DNA from: Gammaproteobacteria bacterium
GTDB taxonomy: Bacteria > Pseudomonadota > Gammaproteobacteria > Steroidobacterales > Steroidobacteraceae
Reading direction: 5' to 3'
NCBI GenBank assembly: GCA_018970145.1
Contig: JAGWWY010000002.1
Location: 124,001-188,000 of the forward strand
Length of the DNA stretch: 64,000 nt
A program made the position numbers and the translations under genes. Below, one piece after another: positions 30,010 through 36,744 of this stretch. The notes below the pieces were generated by a model that worked only from the letters and a program-made list of their open reading frames with translations, was not told where the DNA came from and made no database searches. How positions within the stretch are numbered: position 1 is the stretch's first letter; each line of letters begins with the position of its first letter.

Positions 30010-30648
30010 ATGCAACGCTTTGACCTGCACCCCGTTAACCCACAACGTCGCCTCATCAAACAGGCGGCCGATTTGTTGCGTGCCGGTGGGGTGATCGCGT
30101 ACCCCACCGACTCGTGCTACGCACTCGGCTGTCATATCGGTGACAAGGATGCGTTGGAGCGCGTCAGGCGGATACGCGAGGCAGATCGACAGCATCACTT
30201 CACGCTGGTCTGTCGTGACCTGACCGAAATCGCCAAATACGCGCGCGTCGATACGCCGCAGTTCCGCCTGTTGAAGTCGGCGACTCCCGGGCCTTACACA
30301 TTTTTACTCGAGGCCACCAAGGAAACACCGCGACGGCTGCAGCATGAGAAGCGACGCACCATCGGCATTCGCGTGCCCGATCACGCCGTGCCGCAGATGC
30401 TGTTGCAAGAACTTGGCGAGCCCATCATGAGCTCCACGTTGATACTGCCGGGTGACGATCTGCCGCTCAACGATGCAGACGAAATCGTCGAACGTCTGCA
30501 AGGGCGTCTCGATGCGGTCCTCGATGGCGGCCCCTGCGGTATCGAGCCGACCACGGTCATTGATCTCGCGGCGCATCCGCCTGTAGTGCTGCGCCGAGGG
30601 CGGGGTCGAACGGCAGCTTTCGGTTTGGCGGACGACGAGTCGGTATAA
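30010..30648 (+). CDS. Sua5/YciO/YrdC family protein (YciO type)
   Basis: Member of the family whose best-known members make threonylcarbamoyl-AMP for the t6A tRNA modification. 212 residues, the length of YciO rather than YrdC (about 190). Family motifs: LRAGGVIAYPTDSCYALGCHIGDK near residues 23-46, a HHFTLVCRDL segment in place of the usual KR..K.., and IGIRVPDH. The YciO subgroup lacks some residues of the TsaC active site and its role is uncertain; TsaC activity is therefore not assumed. It precedes trpS by 73 bases, and its stop codon overlaps a TATAAT box for trpS. Confidence 0.85.
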   Translation: MQRFDLHPVNPQRRLIKQAADLLRAGGVIAYPTDSCYALGCHIGDKDALERVRRIREADRQHHFTLVCRDLTEIAKYARVDTPQFRLLKSATPGPYTFLLEATKETPRRLQHEKRRTIGIRVPDHAVPQMLLQELGEPIMSSTLILPGDDLPLNDADEIVERLQGRLDAVLDGGPCGIEPTTVIDLAAHPPVVLRRGRGRTAAFGLADDESV

Positions 30649-30649
30649 T
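30644..30649 (+). promoter_or_regulatory. trpS -10 element and leader hairpin region
   Basis: A perfect TATAAT at 30644-30649 overlaps the stop codon of the YciO-type gene. A -35 is poor (GGTTTG at a 16-base spacing). The resulting leader of about 65 bases contains the inverted repeat TTCGAGC (30665-30671) / GCTCGAA (30683-30689). No Trp-codon leader peptide is visible. Confidence 0.55.
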
Positions 30650-30721
30650 CGTGCTCCGTCATGGTTCGAGCAGTGACAATTCGCTCGAAACCACGAGAAA
30701 TTTCATAAAAAACAGGGTGTT

Positions 30722-31942
30722 GTGAATTTGTCTAGTCTTCCGCAAGCCAATCGTGTGCTCTCGGGCATGCGTCCGACCGGTCAGTTGCACCTCGGTAACT
30801 ACCACGGCGCCCTGCGAAACTGGGTCGATCTGCAGTATCAGTATCCTTGTTTCTTTTTCGTCGCCGACTGGCATGCGCTGACCACCGGCTATGAAGACAC
30901 GAGTCGTTTGCCCGAGTACACCCACGAGATGGTGATCGATTGGCTAGCGGCGGGACTCAATCCGGGCGTGGCCACCCTGTTCGTGCAGTCGCACGTGCCC
31001 GAGCATGCCGAGCTGCATCTGCTGCTCTCGATGATCACGCCACTTTCGTGGCTCGAGCGCGTCCCCACCTACAAAGATCAGCAGGCCGAGTTGCAGGAGA
31101 AGGACCTCGCGACCTACGGATTCCTCGGTTATCCGTTGCTGCAGTCGGCCGACATTCTGCTGTATCGACCTGGCTATGTGCCCGTCGGCGAAGACCAGGT
31201 TGCGCACGTGGAAATCACGCGCGAGGTGGCGCGTCGATTCAACCATCTTTTTGGTCGCGAAGTCGGCTTCGAGGAGAAGTCGGAAAAAGCGGTCGCTGAG
31301 CTTGGCGGCAAGAACAGCAAGATCTATCGCGAGTTGCGTCGCAAGTTTCAGGAAACCGGCGATGTGGCTTCGCTTGAACAGGCGCGCGCGATCGTGCAGG
31401 GCAACACGCGTATCACGGTGGCGGATCGCGAGCGCTTGCTCGGCTACCTCGAGGGCAGTAGCGTATCGATCCTGCCGGAACCGCAAGTGCTGCTGACGCC
31501 CACGCCGAAGTTGCCCGGGCTCGATGGCCGCAAGATGTCGAAGTCGTACGGCAACACGATCGGTCTGCGCGAAGAGCCCGACTCGATCGCCAAAAAGCTC
31601 AAGACCATGCAGACCGATCCGGCGCGAGTGCGTCGCACGGACGTGGGCGATCCTGAGAAATGTCCGGTGTGGTCGCTGCATCAGGTCTACTCGGATGAGC
31701 CCACACGCACCTGGGCCGCCGCGGGTTGCCGCTCCGCCGGTATAGGCTGTCTCGAGTGTAAGAAGCCGCTGATCGACAAGGTCGTGGCCGACGCATCGGC
31801 CATGCGCACGCGCGCGGAAGAGTACGAACAGAATCCCGAGCTCGTGCGCGCGATCCTCGCCGAAGGCAGCGAGAAGGCGCGTGAGGCAGCACGCGAAACA
31901 CTCGATGAAGTGCGTCGCGCCATGCATCTGCGCGGAGACTGA
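30722..31942 (+). CDS. trpS: Tryptophanyl-tRNA synthetase
   Basis: Class I synthetase that charges tRNA-Trp. 406 residues from GTG at 30722, longer than the 334-residue E. coli enzyme owing to an extra segment at about 170-250. Longer TrpS proteins of this type occur in other gammaproteobacteria. The HIGH-like motif is HLGNY (about 21-25) and KMSKS is at 271-275. It starts the trpS-scpA-scpB-rluB-like operon; scpA begins six bases after the trpS stop. Confidence 0.95.
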   Translation: MNLSSLPQANRVLSGMRPTGQLHLGNYHGALRNWVDLQYQYPCFFFVADWHALTTGYEDTSRLPEYTHEMVIDWLAAGLNPGVATLFVQSHVPEHAELHLLLSMITPLSWLERVPTYKDQQAELQEKDLATYGFLGYPLLQSADILLYRPGYVPVGEDQVAHVEITREVARRFNHLFGREVGFEEKSEKAVAELGGKNSKIYRELRRKFQETGDVASLEQARAIVQGNTRITVADRERLLGYLEGSSVSILPEPQVLLTPTPKLPGLDGRKMSKSYGNTIGLREEPDSIAKKLKTMQTDPARVRRTDVGDPEKCPVWSLHQVYSDEPTRTWAAAGCRSAGIGCLECKKPLIDKVVADASAMRTRAEEYEQNPELVRAILAEGSEKAREAARETLDEVRRAMHLRGD

Positions 31943-31948
31943 AGCGCC

Positions 31949-32854
31949 ATGTCCAAACCCGAGTTGCGCCTGGTGTCACCGCCTGCGGATCTGGCCGAGG
32001 CGAGTGCGGTGAGCGTTCCGACCCAGGAAGAGATGCCTTTCGCCGTGGTGCAGGGTGAGCCCGTCACGCAGCTGCCACGCGATCTTTATATCCCTCCGCA
32101 GGCGCTCGAGGTGTTTCTCGAGGCGTTCGAGGGTCCGCTAGATCTGCTGTTGTATCTCATCCGTCGGCAGAATCTCGACATCCTCGATATTCCGTTAGCG
32201 GATATCACCCGTCAGTACATGAACTACATCGAACTGATGCAGGACATGCAGCTCGAGCTCGCCGGTGAATATCTGCTGATGGCCGCAACGCTCGCCGAGA
32301 TCAAATCTCGCATGTTGCTGCCGCGCTCGAGTGAGGTCACGACCGAGGAAATCGACCCTCGCGCCGATCTCGTGCGTCGTCTGCAGGAGTACGAGCGCTA
32401 CAAGCAAGCGGCCGAGAGCATCGATCGCGTACCGCGACTCGAGCGCGATATTTGGCTTGCCAGCGCGCACAACGAGCATAGACGCCCGCTGACACAACTG
32501 CCGACCGTCACGCTGCAGGAAATGATCGTCGCTTTCCGCGATGTCGTCTCGCGCGCGGCGATGTTCCAGCATCACCACGTGCAGCGCGAGCGCTTATCGG
32601 TGCGGGCGCGCATGACCGACGTGCTCGCGGCCGTCGAGGGCGGCGGCTTCGTCGATTTCGGCAAGCTGTTCAAACCGGAGGAGGGGCGCATGGGCGTCAC
32701 CGTGACCTTCATCGCCATCCTCGAACTGGTACGCGAGGGACTGCTCGATCTAGTGCAGACAGAGCCTTACGGGCCGCTGCACGTGCGCGGCGCACAATCG
32801 CCGCGTTTGCAGTCGGTGCCCACTGAAGCCTCTCAGGACGAAGGAACAGCATGA
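31949..32854 (+). CDS. scpA: Segregation and condensation protein A
   Basis: Kleisin subunit of the Smc-ScpAB condensin; it bridges the two Smc heads. 301 residues. After a variable N-terminal 50 residues the conserved start FEGPLDLLLYLIRRQNLDILDIP appears, followed by ADITRQYMNYI and AATLAEIKSRMLLP. A C-terminal winged-helix region follows (FIAILELVREGLLDLVQ). It overlaps scpB by the four bases ATGA (32851-32854). The partner Smc is encoded upstream at 22382-25882. Confidence 0.95.
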   Translation: MSKPELRLVSPPADLAEASAVSVPTQEEMPFAVVQGEPVTQLPRDLYIPPQALEVFLEAFEGPLDLLLYLIRRQNLDILDIPLADITRQYMNYIELMQDMQLELAGEYLLMAATLAEIKSRMLLPRSSEVTTEEIDPRADLVRRLQEYERYKQAAESIDRVPRLERDIWLASAHNEHRRPLTQLPTVTLQEMIVAFRDVVSRAAMFQHHHVQRERLSVRARMTDVLAAVEGGGFVDFGKLFKPEEGRMGVTVTFIAILELVREGLLDLVQTEPYGPLHVRGAQSPRLQSVPTEASQDEGTA

Positions 32855-33534
32855 GCGAGAATCACATTCGTAACGTCGTCGAGGCCGCTTTGTTGGCTGC
32901 CGGGAAATCGTTGCCGGTCGCGGATCTCGCGCAACTGTTCGACGAAGACGGTCGCCCGGAGAAGCCGCAAATCGTCGCGGCCTTGCAGCAGTTGGAGAGC
33001 GACTATGCCGATCGTGGCATCGAGCTCAAAGAAACGGCCAGCGGTTGGCGTATTCAGATCAAACAGGGCTTCGGGCGTGAGGTGTCACGGCTGTGGCCGG
33101 AGCGCCCGCAGCGCTATTCGCGCGCCTTGCTCGAAACCGTGGCCTTGGTGGCATATCGACAACCGATTACCCGCGCCGAAATCGAATCGGTTCGCGGTGT
33201 TGCGGTCAATCCGAACATCATCAAGACCTTGATGGAGCGTGATTGGGTGCGGGTGGTGGGTCATCGTGACGTGCCTGGGCATCCGGAGTTGCTCGGCACA
33301 ACGCGCGGGTTCCTCGATTATTTTGGACTTCGCAGCATCGAGGAGTTGCCGCCGCTCGCCGAGCTCAAGGCGATGGCCGATCTCAATCCGCAGTTGACGT
33401 TGCCGGTGGCAGGCGACCTCGAAGCGGGTGAATCAGCCGACGGTGGCGATGCGGTCGACACCGCGGCACCCGTGGTTGAGCCAGCGCCGTCCGATGACGA
33501 ACCGGTGTACGTGGCTGATCGGACGGAGGCGTGA
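32851..33534 (+). CDS. scpB: Segregation and condensation protein B
   Basis: Winged-helix dimer that binds ScpA in the Smc complex. 227 residues. Two winged helices are recognisable by VEAALLAAGKSLPVADLAQLF at the start and by RALLETVALVAYRQPITRAEIE near residues 91-112, with LGTTRGFLDYFGL later. The C-terminal 50 residues are acidic and low complexity. Its stop overlaps the GTG start of the next gene (33531-33534), keeping the operon translationally coupled. Confidence 0.95.
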   Translation: MSENHIRNVVEAALLAAGKSLPVADLAQLFDEDGRPEKPQIVAALQQLESDYADRGIELKETASGWRIQIKQGFGREVSRLWPERPQRYSRALLETVALVAYRQPITRAEIESVRGVAVNPNIIKTLMERDWVRVVGHRDVPGHPELLGTTRGFLDYFGLRSIEELPPLAELKAMADLNPQLTLPVAGDLEAGESADGGDAVDTAAPVVEPAPSDDEPVYVADRTEA

Positions 33535-34382
33535 CCGGTCGTCGTCCGCCTCGGCGAGCGGGCTCGTATGCAAGCCCACGCATCGGCGCGGTGGAACTGC
33601 CGGGTGATCGGCTCCAAAAAGTGCTTGCGCAGGCCGGTCTCGCCTCGCGCCGAGAGGCCGAGCAATGGATTATCGCCGGTCGGGTGACGATCAATGGCGT
33701 GCGTGCAGAGCTGGGGCAGCGCGTGCAGGGTCGGGACGAAATCCGTATCGACGGCCGCGTCCTGCGGCGAGCGCGCAATCCCGAGAAACTCTCGGTCGAT
33801 GCATCCACGTTTCTGTGTAACCGCTCGCCCGGTCAATCTTTGAGCGAGGAGCTCGTGCCGAAATTGCCACGGCGAGCCGGTAAGCGATTTTTGGCGATCT
33901 CGCCGATGCCCAACGTCGATGGAGGCTTGGAGTTGCTCACCACCGATGGTGCGCTCGCAAGCCGCTTGCAACGTCGAGTCCGCCGCTGGCTCACGGAGTT
34001 CTTGATCCGCGTGCGAGGCGAGTTGACGCCGGAGAGTCTCGATGCGATCGCCGCCGGGCAGCTCGACGATGGTCGAAAGCTGTCGGTCTTGGCGGTCGAG
34101 GGGTCGGATGAGTTCACCGAAGGCGCCAACCGCTGGTATCGAATCGAAGTGGAAGGAGCGAGCGGCAAGGAGATACGGCAGTTGTTCGAGCGGCAGGGTG
34201 CGCTCGTCAGTCGGATTTTGCGCACGCGCCTAGGCGCACTCGCGCTGACGCGAGACTTGAATCGGGGCCATTTTCGCAAACTCACCGACGAGGAGTCGCA
34301 GGCGCTGCAGAGCAGCGAGGCGGGTCAGGTCCCGGTCGACGACGAGGCAGACGCAGCCGTAGACGCCGAGGACGCCGATTGA
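33531..34382 (+). CDS. RsuA/RluB-family pseudouridine synthase-like protein, catalytic residues apparently lost
   Basis: By position (after scpB) and architecture this corresponds to RluB, which makes pseudouridine 2605 in 23S rRNA. 283 residues from GTG: N-terminal S4 domain (about 24-75, RLQKVLAQAGLASRREAEQWI) and an RsuA-type catalytic domain. However, where RluB has GRLDxNTxGLLL before TTDG, this protein reads SPMPNVDGGLELL (124-136). Aligned back from TTDG, Pro127 sits at the catalytic Asp. The conserved Tyr of the next motif is Phe157 (LTEFLI). RNA-binding features remain. It may be a pseudoenzyme; Asp130 might substitute if the loop shifts. The C-terminal tail is acidic, and the last 58 bases overlap yciK on the other strand. 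Confidence 0.8.
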   Translation: MTGRRPPRRAGSYASPRIGAVELPGDRLQKVLAQAGLASRREAEQWIIAGRVTINGVRAELGQRVQGRDEIRIDGRVLRRARNPEKLSVDASTFLCNRSPGQSLSEELVPKLPRRAGKRFLAISPMPNVDGGLELLTTDGALASRLQRRVRRWLTEFLIRVRGELTPESLDAIAAGQLDDGRKLSVLAVEGSDEFTEGANRWYRIEVEGASGKEIRQLFERQGALVSRILRTRLGALALTRDLNRGHFRKLTDEESQALQSSEAGQVPVDDEADAAVDAEDAD

Positions 34383-35152
34383 GCGTCGAAGGCGCAGCCG
34401 GTGACGCCGCGCGCCTGTGGCCCGAGTAGTGCGACGAAAGGGGGTGTCAGCGCCGCCGGCTCTGGCAGGGTGTCGATGTTTTCAGACGGATAGGCCTGCC
34501 GACGCATCTGGGTGCGAGCCTTGCCCGGGTTCAAAGAATTCACGCGCACCGTTGATTTCTCAAGCTCATCGGCCAACACCTGCATGAATCCTTCGAGTGC
34601 AAACTTGGATACGGCGTAGGCCCCCCAATAGGCACGCCCTTTGCGACCCACGGCGCTCGAGGTGCAAACGATCGAGGCATCGCTGGACGCGCGCAGGAGA
34701 GGCAACAGGGTTTGGGTGAGAGCGACGTTCGCGGTCACGTTGAGGTGCATCACGCGCACCCAAGTGGGCATGTCGTACTCCTCGATGGGCATCGGCTGAC
34801 CGAGTAGCGCGGCATTCAACACGAGACCATCGATGCGTCCCCAACGCTCTTGTGCAGCGCGTGCGATCGTATCGAAATCCTGCGCAATCGCCTTCTCCAG
34901 ATCGAGCGGAGCGATCGCCGGAGCGGCGATGGCCGCGCCGTCATGCGCCTTGGAGGCGAGGATGGCATCGTGCACAGCCTCGAGCTTTTTGACGCTGCGC
35001 CCAAGCAGCAACACTTCGGCACCATACCGCGCGCACTCGAGAGCGAGCGCATGACCGATGCCAGCGGTAGGTCCGGTGATGGCGATCACGCGACCGCGTA
35101 GCTCGCCCGGTGACAGATCGATTCGCGTTGGGTCGAAGGAAGTTGGGCTCAT
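34325..35152 (-). CDS. yciK: Short-chain dehydrogenase, YciK type
   Basis: NAD(P)-dependent SDR oxidoreductase of unknown physiological substrate, 275 residues. Nucleotide-binding motif TGPTAGIGHAL near residue 26, NAALLG for the usual NNAG, catalytic Ser in CTSSAVGRKGRAYWGAYAVSK with Tyr and Lys in YAVSK, and NPGKARTQMR. The line-up with E. coli YciK is good along the whole length. The Ser/Ala-rich last 20 residues (SASSASTAASASSS) lie where the gene runs antisense over the end of the RluB-like gene and look like a recent extension. It is last in ubiG-phytoene-synthase-like-yciK. Confidence 0.87.
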   Translation of the reverse strand: MSPTSFDPTRIDLSPGELRGRVIAITGPTAGIGHALALECARYGAEVLLLGRSVKKLEAVHDAILASKAHDGAAIAAPAIAPLDLEKAIAQDFDTIARAAQERWGRIDGLVLNAALLGQPMPIEEYDMPTWVRVMHLNVTANVALTQTLLPLLRASSDASIVCTSSAVGRKGRAYWGAYAVSKFALEGFMQVLADELEKSTVRVNSLNPGKARTQMRRQAYPSENIDTLPEPAALTPPFVALLGPQARGVTGCAFDAQSASSASTAASASSSTGT

Positions 35153-35173
35153 CGTCTCTCCTGCCAGAGGGGT

Positions 35174-35986
35174 CTACCGCAAGGCGCTCGGCAAATATCC
35201 GCGTGCCAGAGACACCGCGGCGCGCCACGCGCGCATCGTACGCGACAACGGCTCGAACCGAGTGATCGAGAAGTCGGGTAAACGCTGTTGTAGCCGCATC
35301 GCCGTGCCGTAGGCGAGTGTGGCCCAGAGCAGCGCCGGCGACGGTAGCGGTGATGTGTCGACGGGCGAGGCGTTCGCGAGGGCGCGCACGGCGACGGCGA
35401 GTTCGTGCAAACGTGTGCGCAAGTGTGCCGACTCAATCTCACCCAAAGGATGGCGAGCCCAGCGCGCGTGTGCTTCGGGCGGATCACCCAGAGCACGATA
35501 CAAGCGACCTCGATGGGCATGCAGTGGCCAGTCAGCGAGCAGTTCGATTTCGCGAATGTGCTTGCCGAGCAGGCGAGCCCTATCCGATGCCGAGCCGCAG
35601 ACGCACGCAAAGACGGTGTCAGCCCAGAGCGCAAGATAGGCATCGAGTTCGGTTCGGCTGAGAAAGGCCACCGTGGCCAGATCGATTCGGGTCGCCTCGG
35701 CGAGTCCGCGCAAATCCGGTAACGACAAGCCCGCCGTCAGCGAAGCCTCGGCGAGGGCTCGGGTGCTCGGGTGTCGCGCGTTCGCGAGGTTGAGTCGGAT
35801 GAATTCCTCGGACCACCATTCGAGTCGCGTGTGTGCGACGTTGTGATCGAGGTCGGGGCGAAGACTCGCGATGATCTCGTGCTCGATATCGAACAGAGCC
35901 TGCAACCGCGCCCGATCGGTGAGCGGGGAGAAGCGCAACACCAGTTCGCGACTCGTGGCACCAGCCGCCTGCAGTTCAGGGGTCAT
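35174..35986 (-). CDS. Squalene/phytoene synthase-fold protein without Asp-rich motifs
   Basis: A 270-residue, largely helical protein of the squalene/phytoene synthase superfamily, judged from RLEWWSEEFIRL (54-65), the following RHPSTRAL and the segment LGKHIREIELLADWPLHAHRGRLYRAL. True synthases have two DxxxD-type motifs. The first is missing around residues 29-42 (LQALFDIEHEIIAS), and the second reads DWPLH, keeping only one Asp. Loss of both suggests it does not condense prenyl diphosphates, as in mitochondrial NDUFAF6, a complex I assembly factor of this fold. Its ATG overlaps the ubiG stop by four bases; yciK follows after 21 bases. Family assignment is moderate; function is unknown. 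Confidence 0.7.
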   Translation of the reverse strand: MTPELQAAGATSRELVLRFSPLTDRARLQALFDIEHEIIASLRPDLDHNVAHTRLEWWSEEFIRLNLANARHPSTRALAEASLTAGLSLPDLRGLAEATRIDLATVAFLSRTELDAYLALWADTVFACVCGSASDRARLLGKHIREIELLADWPLHAHRGRLYRALGDPPEAHARWARHPLGEIESAHLRTRLHELAVAVRALANASPVDTSPLPSPALLWATLAYGTAMRLQQRLPDFSITRFEPLSRTMRAWRAAVSLARGYLPSALR

Positions 35987-36693
35987 TCGGCGGGCTTACG
36001 CAACGCGCACAGATAATTGACTTTAGGTCGCCTCACGAGCGTGGCAGCGTGGGTCAGTGGGTTGTACTCGAGCCCAGCGAGTTCGAGCAGTTCGAGTCCG
36101 GCGGTGCGCGCCCAAGCGGCGATTTCCGCTGGCCGGATCAGACGCTCGTACTCGTGAGTACCCTTCGGTACCAGACCCGCGACGTATTCCGCGCCAACGA
36201 TGGCGAGCAGAAAAGATCGCCAGTCGCGATTGATCGTCGAGAGAAACATCATCCCGCCCGGCTTGACGAGCTTTGCCAAGGTATCGACCGTGGCGCCCGG
36301 GTCGGGGACGTGCTCGAGCATCTCCATGCAGGTGACCACATCGAATGCGGCAGGCTCGCGCGCGGCCAACTCTTCGGCGGGCTGCAGGCGGTAGTCGATC
36401 TCGAGACCGCTCGCCGCTGCATGCAATCGCGCCACTTCGATCATGCCCGCAGCGCGATCGATGGCGGTCATGCGGGCGCCACGCTTGGCGAGGGACTCGG
36501 CCAATAAACCGCCGCCACAACCGACATCGAGTGCACGAGCGTTCAAGAGTTGCACGCGCTCGGCGATGAATTCCGCCCGCAGCGGGTTGAGATTATGCAG
36601 CGGTTTGAACTCTCCCTCGGGGTCCCAAAACCGGTGCGAGAGGGCGTCGAACTTGGCCACTTCGGCGGCGTCGAAAGGAGTCTCGGTGGGCAT
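35983..36693 (-). CDS. ubiG: Ubiquinone biosynthesis O-methyltransferase UbiG
   Basis: SAM-dependent methyltransferase for the two O-methylation steps of ubiquinone synthesis. The start at 36693 gives 236 residues opening [20 protein letters not shown]; a longer frame to 37062 runs antisense into gyrA and is rejected. SAM motif I is [15 protein letters not shown] (about 55-69). [16 protein letters not shown] and the long C-terminal [21 protein letters not shown] are UbiG hallmarks. It is divergent from gyrA with a 51-base gap and leads the ubiG-phytoene-synthase-like-yciK operon. Confidence 0.96.
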   Translation of the reverse strand: MPTETPFDAAEVAKFDALSHRFWDPEGEFKPLHNLNPLRAEFIAERVQLLNARALDVGCGGGLLAESLAKRGARMTAIDRAAGMIEVARLHAAASGLEIDYRLQPAEELAAREPAAFDVVTCMEMLEHVPDPGATVDTLAKLVKPGGMMFLSTINRDWRSFLLAIVGAEYVAGLVPKGTHEYERLIRPAEIAAWARTAGLELLELAGLEYNPLTHAATLVRRPKVNYLCALRKPAE

Positions 36694-36726
36694 AGGGGAA
36701 CCAAGGCGTTGACGGGCCCCGTATGG

Positions 36727-36732
36727 TACTAT
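36727..36732 (+). promoter_or_regulatory. Possible -10 element of gyrA
   Basis: TACTAT at 36727-36732 lies 12 bases before the gyrA ATG at 36745, predicting a leader of about six bases. A TTGACG at 36709-36714 is too close (12-base spacer) to be its normal -35. Weak but the best candidate in the 51-base gap with ubiG. Confidence 0.35.
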
Positions 36733-36744
36733 TTCGAGCTCTTT

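Noticed and set aside
30649-30721. Tryptophan leader peptide or T-box before trpS
   Set aside because: There is no start codon followed by Trp codons and no T-box consensus; only a small 7-bp hairpin is visible.
36550-36744. N-terminal extension of GyrA by 65 residues
   Set aside because: The extension is antisense to ubiG, is not conserved in sequence type, and the standard GyrA start lies at 36745 with catalytic Tyr then at the expected position 122.
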